Below, piece by piece: positions 54,900 to 64,000 of a stretch of 64,000 bases of DNA. Position numbers and translations under genes: made by a program. The notes below the pieces were generated by a model. That model was not told the DNA's origin. It made no database searches and was given only the letters and a program-made list of their open reading frames with translations. How positions within the stretch are numbered: position 1 is the first letter of the stretch; every line of letters begins with the position of its first letter. Origin of the DNA: Tipula vernalis (Eukaryota > Arthropoda > Insecta > Diptera > Tipulidae); NCBI GenBank assembly GCA_958295665.1, contig OY282559.1:249298764-249362763 (forward strand), read 5' to 3'.

Positions 54900-57800
54900 T
54901 CAAAAGCCTCGGAAATACTGAATTATTTAATATATCTAATATTTCAAATTTACCTTTTATTGTTTTAAAATTAAATAACAAAATTCTAAAAATTCTAATA
55001 GACACGGGCGCTAATAAATCATATATTAACCCCGAATATGTCAAACCAAATCAAATTGAAAAAACAAAATTGACTATAAATAGCCTATTCAAAACCTCAA
55101 TTCTAAACGAGAAAACTCAGATAAATTTTCCAGAAATTGGAAAACCCATCGAATTCTTCATAATGAAGTTTCATAAGTTCTATGATGGACTTATAGGGTA
55201 TGAAACTTTGGCAGACCTTAACGCTAATGTGTTAGTAAAATCAAAGAAATTACAAAGCCCTTCATTTTCAATTATTTTACATGATAGAATTCGATCATGT
55301 ATTAAACCATTCTTTCTTGAACCGTTAACAAAAATCATTGTGGAAATTCCAGTGAATATTGATCAAGGTCAATTTTACATAAAACCTGTCAAAATACAGG
55401 ATAATGTCTATATTCAAGAGGGAATTTATAAAACAAGTGAACTCTTTAAAGCTTGTGTAGAAATTATAAACGAGTCTGAAACCAAAAAAGAAATATTTTT
55501 GGTCGAACCTATCACGGTTCAACCAATAAATGAATTTAATGAATTTAACTTTCAATCTTCCATAAGTAGTGAACCCTTTGATTCAGAAGAATTCGAGTCA
55601 AAATTAAAAATCGAAAATTTAAATCAGGAAGAAAGGAAGCACATTGTTAGTTTGTGTAAAAAATTTAGTGATATATTTTACAAAAGTAACGAAAAATTAA
55701 CATTTTCAAACAGTATAAAACATCAAATAAACTTGGAACATGAGAAACCTGTATTCTCTCGACGCTTTAGGTATAATAATTACCAAAGAGCCGAAATAAA
55801 AGAACAGATAGAAAAGTTGTTAGAAAACGGAATCATTCGTCCATCATTTTCACCCTGGGCAAGCCCGGTGATAATAGTACCAAAAAAGGCGGATTCCGCA
55901 GGAAATAAAAAATGGAGGTTATGCATTGACTATAGGGAGCTTAATAAGCAAACTATAGACGATAAATACCCTTTGCCAAATGTCACTGATATATTGGACA
56001 AATTAGGCAAAGCCTTTATTTCACCAATATTGATTTAGCCTCTGGATACCACCAAATTCAGGTTCATCCTAGGGATATTGCGAAAACCGGATTCATAATT
56101 GAATCAGGGCATTTTGAATTTGTAAGAATGCCCTTTGGGTTAAAAAACGCACCAATTACGTTTCAGCGTATTATGGATAATGTCCTGGGAGAATTGTTAG
56201 GTAACAATGTACTATGCTACTTAGACGATATAATAATATACAGTACTAGTCTAGAAGAGCATATCCTTGATATTCGAAAAGTATTTACAAAATTAAGAAA
56301 AGCTAACTTGAAAATACAGATGGATAAGACATATTTTTGTCAAAAAGAAATAGGGTTTCTTGGACATATAATTACCCCGGAAGGTGTAAAGCCGAATCCA
56401 TCGAAAATCGAAGCCATCACTAAAATTGAACTACCTAAAACTCAAAAAGCAATTAAATCATTCCTTGGAATGGTAGGCTACTATCGCAAATTTATCAAAG
56501 ATTTTGCAAAAATAACTAAACCGTTAACTAAGTGTTTAGCAAAAAAAGCAAAACTCATTATTGATGATGAAAATATTAAAAGTTTTGAACTTTGTAAACG
56601 ATTGCTAACAACGAAACCAATTTTAATCTATCCAGACTTCGAAAAAGAATTTATTCTTACGACCGACGCGTCAAATTACGCAATAGGGGCGGTTTTATCG
56701 CAGGGTCTCATTGGTAAAGATCTACCAATATGTTACGCTTCGCGTACATTGTCCAAGACTGAAACTAATTACTCTACAATAGAAAAGGAACTCCTTGCTA
56801 TTGTATGGGCAGTTAAGTATTTCAGACCTTACCTTTATGGTAAGAAATTTTTAATTCTAACGGATCACAAACCACTAATTAAGGATCCTAATTCTAAAAT
56901 AGTCAGGTGGCGGCTCAAACTTGAAGAGTACGATTATCAAATCTGCTATAAGAAAGGAACATCAAATACAAATGCGGATGCCCTTTCTCGAATGGAATTA
57001 AACCAATACTTAGAAAATAATTCACTTTCATACCCTGAAACAATTGACTCAATACGTTCCAAAAATGAATCCATCATTAACAAGGGTTCTGAATACCAAA
57101 ACACAAGTAACAATAATGTTACAACCAATGAATTCAATGACAGTAAAGTCAATAAAAACAATGATGCTGTATCAGGCGCCGATCAGTCATCGTCAAACGA
57201 AGTAAATATAAACGAAGTTATAAATGACTTCTCAAATTTAGAAATTAGTGAAACTATAGTGAATCAAACTAACACTAATTATGAATCAATAACACCAATT
57301 AACAAGTTCAAGCGGCAACTCTACGTTATAGTCGACGATAACTACGAAGAGCTTAATGAAAGGTTTGTTATCAAATTTCTTACATACAAACAATATACTT
57401 TTCGAAAGAAGGAATTCGAGCAAAAAGATATTGAATTCATTATTCAAAAGTATGTAACAAAAAGCATCTCAGGATTATATACTGATGATGAAACATTTAA
57501 GTTATTTCAAAAGGACTTAGAAATACAAGACAAAAAGCGACTTGTGAGAACTAGGACCTGGTTAAAGGACATCGTTAATAACGATGAGCAATTGAAAATA
57601 ATAGAGAATACTCACATTCCCTATCACCGAGGAATTAACGAAAATTTAAAAAAAATTGGGCGAAATTATTTTTTCCCCAAAATGAAACAAAAAATTACGG
57701 AATTCATAAATAAGTGTGACACTTGTAAAATAAACAAGTATGAAAGGAAACCAGTGAATTTAAAATTCAAAATCTCCCCTACACCTAATGGACCAATGGA

Positions 57801-58680
57801 GATACTTCATTGCGATACATTCGTATTACGCTCTAAAACATTCTTAACTATAATGGACAAATTTTCAAAATTTCTCTCCATTTTCGAGCTTTCGAATCGC
57901 AAGTCTCAAACCATTATTCGAATGTTCAAAACATTTTTTTCTCGGGAGGGTATTCCAAAACAAATCGTAATTGATTCAGCTACCGAATTTAATTCTGAAA
58001 TCTTCGTTAATTTTATGGCAATGCATAATGTTGAATTGCATACAACAACAGCCAAAACCTCAACTGGGAATAGTCCAATTGAAAGAGTTCATTCTACATT
58101 AACAGAACTCACTCGAATCATAGCATCACAAAACAAAAATATGTCAATCAGTGAGCTGTTAGACGAAGCAACGTTGGCATATAATGCATCAATCCATTCA
58201 GCAACGGGCCTCACACCATTCGAGTTACATAGGGGACATATTAGTTTGAAAAATATTCCAAGTAATATTTCTGAACAGTCAGATGATTATTTAAAGGAAT
58301 TACGAAATAAGTATCAAGAAGTGGCAACGATCATTTCAGATAAAAATCGACAAACTAAATCTAAGATTATTAATGCTCTGAACGAAAAACGCCAAGAGCC
58401 ATTACAATTTCAGGAAAATCAAACAATTTTCGAGAAAACTACCACCAGGGATAAACTGGTCCCGAAATACATAAAGCACGTTGTAACTAAGGATAATGAC
58501 GTTACGGTCAATACAAATAAACGTAGAGTGCATAAGCGTAGAATAAGAAATTGTAACAATCATCTAAACCAGAATAATATCTTGTTACAGGATGCTCCGG
58601 GCGGTTCAGCTGCAACATCTAGAACACTTCGATCTAACGCAAGGGAAAGGAGTGTTAGCCCTCGATCTAGGAGGAGCTAG
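54897..58680 (+). pseudogene. pol: Errantivirus Pol, one frame change in RT
   Basis: In the -1 frame from gag: protease with LIDTGANKSYI near 54995, a linker, and reverse transcriptase SPWASPVIIVPKK, WRLCIDYRELNKQTIDDKYP. The frame breaks near 56015-56020 (stop at 56036); the other frame takes up with FTNIDLASGYHQIQVHPRD, MPFGLKNAPITFQRIMD and the catalytic YLDDIIIYS (56220). RNase H follows (LTTDASNYAIGAVLSQ, YSTIEKELLAIVWAVKYF), then the integrase zinc-binding region (HIPYHRG ... CDTCKINK), catalytic Asp in HCDTF, Asp in VIDSATEF and Glu in NSPIERVHS. It ends at 58680, overlapping env by 90 bases. All domains are present; only the one frame change breaks it. Confidence 0.88.
58581..58590 (+). 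promoter_or_regulatory. Candidate env splice acceptor
   Basis: cttgttacag before G-ATG. Fits the spliced env message known for errantiviruses. Confidence 0.6.
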
Positions 58681-60298
58681 AGTAATTGAATCTTACTCAA
58701 AATTGATTCAGATAATCGAATTGAATGACATTAAAAATAATTTCATTACGGTCAATACCACACTAGGTAAAGTTACAGAAATAATGAAACAACATAAAAT
58801 TTCTGATAAAATTTTAGTAGCAATAGCCGAAAGAAGAATAAATAATCTGGAAAGCTCTTTGTATAACATTCTACCTGATACTTATAAACCTCGCCAAAAA
58901 CGTGGTTTATTTAACCCATTAGGAACCTTCATCAAGGCAATAACAGGAAACGTGGATCAAGAAGACTACGAGGAATTACAAAATTCAATTAAAAAGTTAG
59001 AAAACGGACGTTATGAATTAGTGGACAAATTAAATGATCAAATAAAAGTAAACGATCAATTAATAACTCAAAATAAACTTATAGTAAGTCATATTAATAA
59101 CATGTCAATTCAAATGAACGATTGGATCAATACAGCAAAAGTATCAGAAAAACGTTTTATAGAAACAGTTTATTTAGATAGATTATTTTCAGAATTATAT
59201 GATAAAATTATGATAGTGCAGGAACAAATCAATGAGGTTCATGACATACTAACCTTTGCAAAAATTAATATTATTAGCAGGCATATTTTAGATAATGAAC
59301 AGATGGAATACGTTACTATGGAATTTGATAAAGACGGAATTAAAATTCATTCGGAGGAGCAAATTTACTCTCTTTTGAAAATAAAAGCTTTTTATAATAG
59401 CACGGATTTAATAATTATAGTTGAAATTCCTAAATTTAATAACCAATCCTTCAACCTTTACAAGATAAAAACTTATCCTGTCAATAATCAAATCATAAGC
59501 CAATCATATAACCACATAATCCTAAACCCAGAAAATTATATGATAATAAATAACCTTTGTCCAATGGTGGAACAAACATACATGTGCCAACTCCATCAAA
59601 TTCATAAAATACATGAAAATTGCATTCCTGAGTTACTGAACAACAGAAATGCCAGCTGTAACACTCAACAAATGAAACCAGCTGAAGAAATCATACTCCT
59701 GGAAGATGGATTCTTGTACATCTCATCACCAGCAGGAACTAGTATAACTACCACATGCAGCTTAAGGCAAGCGATTATTAAAGGAATCAAATTAATCAAA
59801 TTTTCGCAATGTTCGATTACTGTTAATAACAGGAGATATACAAATAATAAAACTCTACATAAGCGTAAAATAACATTGATTCAACCACTAGATAATATTG
59901 GAATCAATACTACAATGGAGAAATTCGTAAACATCCCACTACTCAGGGAACAAACAATTAAAAATGTAGAAAAAATTAATGCGGGAAATCATCAAATTAA
60001 AATTTTCCAATATACATTCGCAATTTCATCAACAATGCTTATCCTTATAATAGTACTAATAGCTTTTGTCATTCACAGAAAGTATAAGGGTACATTCTCA
60101 AAATTAAAGGCTAGGTTATCACAGCAACAACAGAAGAAAAATGTCGAGGACGACATCAGTCTTAAGAGGGAGGAGTTATGTATAGCGCATATAAGCAATA
60201 CACAAGTACAACAACACCAACCAAGGGCAACCTCAAGTAACCTAAGGAAAAGTGCATCAACCAACATTCTGCACTTATCATCAAATTCAACATTATAA
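58592..60298 (+). CDS. env: Errantivirus envelope (F-type)
   Basis: 568 codons, intact. Overlaps the end of pol in another frame. A splice acceptor ends at 58590, just before the first ATG of the frame, so the protein is likely made from a spliced RNA. The furin-type site RQKR near residue 103 is followed by a hydrophobic Gly-containing segment, then long heptad-like helices, several Cys and N-glycosylation sites, a membrane segment (FAISSTMLILIIVLIAFVI, about residues 471-490) and a cytoplasmic tail. The family is homologous to baculovirus F fusion proteins and acts in membrane fusion. The tail's last ~41 codons lie inside the 3' LTR. The frame itself has no N-terminal signal peptide; see the candidate upstream exon. 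Confidence 0.85.
   Translation: MLRAVQLQHLEHFDLTQGKGVLALDLGGARVIESYSKLIQIIELNDIKNNFITVNTTLGKVTEIMKQHKISDKILVAIAERRINNLESSLYNILPDTYKPRQKRGLFNPLGTFIKAITGNVDQEDYEELQNSIKKLENGRYELVDKLNDQIKVNDQLITQNKLIVSHINNMSIQMNDWINTAKVSEKRFIETVYLDRLFSELYDKIMIVQEQINEVHDILTFAKINIISRHILDNEQMEYVTMEFDKDGIKIHSEEQIYSLLKIKAFYNSTDLIIIVEIPKFNNQSFNLYKIKTYPVNNQIISQSYNHIILNPENYMIINNLCPMVEQTYMCQLHQIHKIHENCIPELLNNRNASCNTQQMKPAEEIILLEDGFLYISSPAGTSITTTCSLRQAIIKGIKLIKFSQCSITVNNRRYTNNKTLHKRKITLIQPLDNIGINTTMEKFVNIPLLREQTIKNVEKINAGNHQIKIFQYTFAISSTMLILIIVLIAFVIHRKYKGTFSKLKARLSQQQQKKNVEDDISLKREELCIAHISNTQVQQHQPRATSSNLRKSASTNILHLSSNSTL
60164..60173 (+). promoter_or_regulatory. Errantivirus polypurine tract
   Basis: aagagggagg directly before the 3' LTR. 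Confidence 0.8.
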
Positions 60299-60546
60299 TA
60301 ATCAAATTTCAAATATAAAAATTATAAAATGCATAAATGCATATTCTGTTTATTGTTTTTCTTTATCGCAGAGCACATAAATACTCTGCTTACATTATTG
60401 TATCATTCTACTTTTAATCATAAAACGTGTAACAACTAATTAATAAATACAAAACATTCGGTTGTAATTTTAACTGAAACCTACTATAAAAAATAAATGT
60501 GTTATATTATTTAAGTGTGCTCGCACCCAACTGCATAATAACATAA

Positions 60547-60548
<2 letters not shown>
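60174..60548 (+). repeat. Errantivirus 3' LTR
   Basis: 375 bp, no difference from the 5' LTR seen by eye. Confidence 0.92.

Positions 60549-60552
<4 letters not shown>
60549..60552. repeat. Errantivirus target duplication (right)
   Basis: gtat directly after the 3' LTR; it merges into the TA tract. Confidence 0.65.

Positions 60553-60632
<80 letters not shown>
60550..60632. repeat. (TA)n microsatellite, about 41 units
   Basis: Uninterrupted TA from the end of the errantivirus to 60632. Confidence 0.95.
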
Positions 60633-60637
<5 letters not shown>

Positions 60638-60820
60638 CGAGTTTGTGTGAGTTGGGTGTGTGTTGTGTGTGTGTGTGGGGAGGGGGGGGGTTCTGCGTGT
60701 GGAGGGTGGGGTTGTTGTGTGGAGGTGTGAGGAGTGTCGGTGGGAGAACGGGGTGTTATGTGTGGCAGTGTTGTGTATGTGTGGGGGTGGTGTGTGTGTG
60801 TGTTTGTGTCTGTCTATGTG
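60633..60820. repeat. G/T-rich simple sequence
   Basis: Imperfect (TG)n with G-runs, including gggggggg near 60683-60690. The Cys-Val-Gly ORFs over it are not genes. Confidence 0.85.
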
Positions 60821-60957
60821 AAAGAGTTATTTAGTACCAAAAACATTTACATGATTTTAAATTATGTACAAGTAATGGTCGTAGTAATAAGGATCATCCA
60901 AACAATTCATCCAAACAAAAAATTTTCATTATTTTTCTATCTTAGCTCTCGAAATCA

Positions 60958-61032
60958 TGGTTTTTGGAAACCTCTTTATTTTATTAATTCCGGGGGCCGA
61001 ATTAATAAAAATAAAGAGGTTTCCAAAAACCA
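60958..61032. repeat. Near-perfect palindrome, ~33-bp arms
   Basis: ggtttttggaaacctcttta pairs with taaagaggtttccaaaaacc, with ttaattc / gaattaa further in. A second small hairpin (cctggcttatgaaaccagg) follows at about 61048-61068. Confidence 0.8.
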
Positions 61033-61069
61033 GGATCTTGAAAACCTGGCTTATGAAACCAGGCTTTTG

Positions 61070-61744
61070 TAAACCGGGATTTCCTACTATATCCATTTTG
61101 TTGTGAAATGACCGCAACAGCAAGTATTTTTAATATTTTTAAAAACGAGAATCACGTACGGGCAGAAGGAAGACAAATTATGCATGTGCAATATAAGTGA
61201 CTCAAAAAAATGAAATAGAAATATGGTATATTGGAAACAAGCTGTGAAAATTGAAAATGGCACATACACATTGTAATGAATTGATTTGAATAAACAACAC
61301 AGAATAGTGGACTATAATTTTCTTATTTATTTATTTTTTATTAACAACATATGGTTCTTCGTGAACGTGTGTAAGCAACCAAAAAAGCTCAACTCTAATT
61401 CTTTTTTTTTCTTTTTTGTTAACTTCTTTTTGTTGTATTCATACGACATCTATATCGCAATGAACAATAAAAAGATATTACAAAATAATGGTTTACCTAT
61501 AAACACAAATTCAATTCACAGCATCAACCATACCGCGCCACCTTGAAAGACGATACTTTCAAAAACATTACAAAAAGAAAAAATGATTTTAAATCGATAG
61601 ATGTCACATGAGTCAACTTCAAAGCTGTGTATATTGGTGCAACTTAATTACATTTAACTTATAACTAATTTTTTACTCGATTGAAAATTATATACTAATA
61701 ATTAATTAGAGACATCTTTACATTCAATTGGCAATTTTGCAAGC
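61070..61744. other. No gene seen
   Basis: AT-rich; chance ORFs only. Confidence 0.5.
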
Positions 61745-64000
61745 TTAGAAACTGTGCGTTTGTATAACACCCTTCGTTGTATAAAACTCCGCGACCCTTA
61801 CCCTTCCGTCAGATCCCGGAAACACGCTATTCACCACTCCCATAAGCCACCGAGTAGAAGGCAAGTTGTCGTCAACAACCAAAACGACGTCAACTGGTCT
61901 TAAGTTATCAGAATCTGCTTTCCACTTTTGCCTTTGTTGCAGTGTGTGCAAATAAGTTTAGTGATTTTTTGCCAATTCAAAAGTCTGTTAGAAGGTGGTT
62001 CTACATACGATGGTTCTGTCTGGATTAGCAACGATTGGCCGATGTATTAAGAAAAGTGCCGGAGTTAATGGTAATGGGTCGGATGGATCATTTGAAAGAG
62101 CAACAAGTGGTCTTGAGTTCAGTATGCCCTCTACCATTACTATCAATGTTGTTCAACTCATCGTAGCTGAAATTTACGTCCTTGGTAATTCGGCGGATAT
62201 GCGTTTTGAAGCTTTTTATTGAAGATTCCCACAAACCTCCAAAGTTTGGGGCTCTCGGCGGAATGAATTTCCATTTGATGGATTCCGTAATACAAAACTC
62301 GGAAATCCCCTTCTGATTCTGTTGAAGATTAAATTCGTTGAATGCTGCTTGTAACTCCTTGTTGGATCCAACGAAATTAGTTCCGTTGTCTGACCAAATG
62401 ATATTTGGTTTTCCTCTGCGATATAGAAAACGTTTTATTGCCAAAATGAATTTGTCTGACGACAATTCTGAAACAATTTCGAAATATACGCATTTAGTGC
62501 AGAAACAAACAAATAAAACAACATAAACCTTGTCAGGTGTTCGTTGTCTCTTTACTTGTTTTACGTAAAACGGACCACATAAATCGACTCCCGTAATTGA
62601 AAATGGTGCTGATGGTTCGGCACGTTCTTGGGACAAATTACCCATGACCTGATATCTAATTACTGGTTTTAATTTAAAACATTCGATACAATTCCGAATT
62701 GTGTGGTTGGATGTCGATCTTGCATTTATTGGCCAGTACTTTTGGCGAACAAAACTAATTAGTAATGTAACACCTGCATGTGCATATTTCTTATGGTATT
62801 CTCTAAATAAGGCTTTGGTAATATGGTTATGATCTGGTAAGAGAATTTGATGTTTCATTTCTAATGGTAAATTTGTGTTTGATAGCCTCCCGCCTATTCT
62901 TATGACTTCACCGTCAAGAAATGGGTTAAGCAATTTAATTTTGCTTGTTGTATGAATCGGTCGATTTGCTTTGAGACAATGGTACTCATCACTAAACCGT
63001 TCCATCTGAATTAAATGTACAATTTTCAATATTGCCGATTCAAGATCCTTGATTGATAGGCCACTTGAATGTGGTGATTTAGTTTTGCAAAGTTTTAAAA
63101 AACGCTGAATATATGCCACAATCCTCACAGTCTTAGAAAATGAGCTATATTTATATAGCCACTTATTTGATTTTTCGTTGATTTTTCCCCCCATCAGAAC
63201 GAAACTAGCGCCATTAATCTGATATGGTTCGAGAAATCGTGACGATTTGTTTTTTAATTCTAATTTTGACCAATTTATTGTATTACGACTTATTTCTTAT
63301 GGTTTGGATTCTTGAGTAATATCCATTATTAATATGGGTCCTCTCCACCAAAGTTCAAGTCCCGCCAACTCATTTGGCAATGAGCCCTTGATATTAAATC
63401 CGCAGGCTTGTTATGTGAATCTATGTAACACCACAAATAATTCGCGGTTAGTTCTTTGATTTCGTTCACCCTGTTGACTACAAAGATTTTCAATCATTTT
63501 GGATCGGTTTGTATCCACGTAATTACCTTTAACGGTGCGACTCTTCCCTTTGCGCATACTAATCTCAAGTGTACGTTATTCATCACATCAATACTAAAAA
63601 AAAGCCCTAATGCTTTAATCGTCTCTGTATTATTCAACTCATTCTGAAGAATTTCACGGTCACATACTGGTATATCTTGAAGCACAAAATCATCATTTGA
63701 ACTCCATTTGTGTAAATGGAATCCACCCTTAGCTAATACACGACACAACTCTTGAACTCTTTCACGTAATATATTGATATTGTCTGCACCTGTTAATATG
63801 TCATCAACATAAAAATCGCGTTTCACAATGGATGCCAATTCACTTTCTGCACATTCGTCGTCTACTAATTGATTTAACTTACGGGTAGCTAAGAACGGCA
63901 CCGATGCTGTACCGTATGTAACAGTTAAAAGTTCAAATGTTTTGATTTTATCAAATGGATTAGGACGCCAAAATATTCGTTGAAGTGGCACCTGTGTGGA
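61745..64000 (-). pseudogene. Second BEL/Pao pol, broken, runs off the window
   Basis: Minus strand from the right edge: reverse transcriptase with PLQRIFWRPNPFDKI and the catalytic DFYVDDILTGADN (63830), GGFHLHKWSSN, then most of RNase H is missing; traces (HNKPADLISRAHCQM) near 63390 lead to 63194-62088 with the integrase zinc-binding region (YHKKYAHAGVTLL, CIECFKLK), the core (GVDLCGPFYVK, WSDNGTNFVGS, APNFGGLWESS) and YDELNN, where a frame change near 62150 occurs. In the other frame come ILNSRPL, PLTPALFLI and, to 61745, TLQQRQKWKADSDNLRPVDV. It belongs to a BEL lineage clearly different from that at 37149. No LTR is seen at its 3' side before 61000. Confidence 0.85.

Larger units (their letters stand above)
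52921..60548 (+). mobile_element. Errantivirus (Gypsy group, with env), nearly intact
   Basis: Two 375-bp LTRs (AGTTAT...ATAACT, the usual errantivirus ends) that look identical by eye, a TGGCGCAGT primer site, gag, pol, env and a polypurine tract, total 7628 bp. GTAT is duplicated on both sides. The site fits the pyrimidine-purine alternating targets known for this group. The only visible defect is a one-base frame change in reverse transcriptase. Confidence 0.9.

Noticed and set aside
60631..61072. Cys/Val/Gly-rich ORFs
   Set aside because: Products of the (TG)n-rich simple sequence.
1..64000. CRISPR arrays, operons, ribosome binding sites
   Set aside because: The window is eukaryotic: spliceosomal introns, LINEs with poly-A tails and insect retrotransposons. 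The tandem repeats have no spacer structure.

Overview
The window is AT-rich eukaryotic DNA that is almost entirely transposable elements (TEs), their relics, and repeats. I see no intact host gene and recognise no rRNA, tRNA or CRISPR. The element set points to an insect: an errantivirus (Gypsy group with env), BEL/Pao elements, Jockey-type LINEs, P-superfamily (THAP) and mariner transposases. Very short spliceosomal introns (54-71 bp), frequent TACATATGTA-like motifs, and an Atg9 fragment whose wording resembles fly Atg9 suggest a higher fly. The species is not determinable by eye.

Layout. 1-600: decayed BEL integrase. 1233-2159: foldback element, then a ~170-bp tandem repeat. 3414-10325: relic of a spliced two-gene DNA transposon (Tnp2-like), invaded by other repeats. 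10347-10594: perfect-TIR MITE. 10998-14838: tandem and dispersed repeats that flank an intron-containing Atg9 pseudogene on the minus strand. 15412-17568: large foldback element made of 172-bp repeats, with a 7-bp target duplication, Galileo-like. 17576-21500: AT-rich DNA with partial repeats. 21504-24502: P-superfamily transposase pseudogene split by a MITE. 24877-25368: two adjacent MITEs. 25698-26392: hairpins around a 42-codon minus-strand ORF. 27511-29279: short LTR element without coding capacity, LTRs of equal length. 29417-31400: palindromic element, mariner tail, MITE, Jockey 3' end. 31600-33750: LINE tail and tandem repeats. 33751-37030: broken Jockey-type LINE on the minus strand.

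37149-48922 is a nest: a BEL/Pao element with an envelope region carries a nearly full-length Jockey-type LINE (44138-48683) inside its 3' LTR. 48923-52912 holds small repeats, a LINE gag fragment and a dead MULE/FLYWCH transposase. 52921-60548 is a nearly intact errantivirus with LTRs that look identical, a gag-pol -1 frameshift site, and an env gene with a candidate upstream exon; one frameshift in reverse transcriptase breaks pol. The window ends in a second broken BEL pol (61745-64000, minus) that runs off the edge.

Insertion order can be read from the nesting: the minus-strand LINE is older than the BEL, which is older than the LINE in its 3' LTR; the P transposase is older than its MITE. 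The errantivirus and the short LTR element look youngest. All coordinates and reading frames were read by eye; family names rest on recognised motifs, not on database searches.
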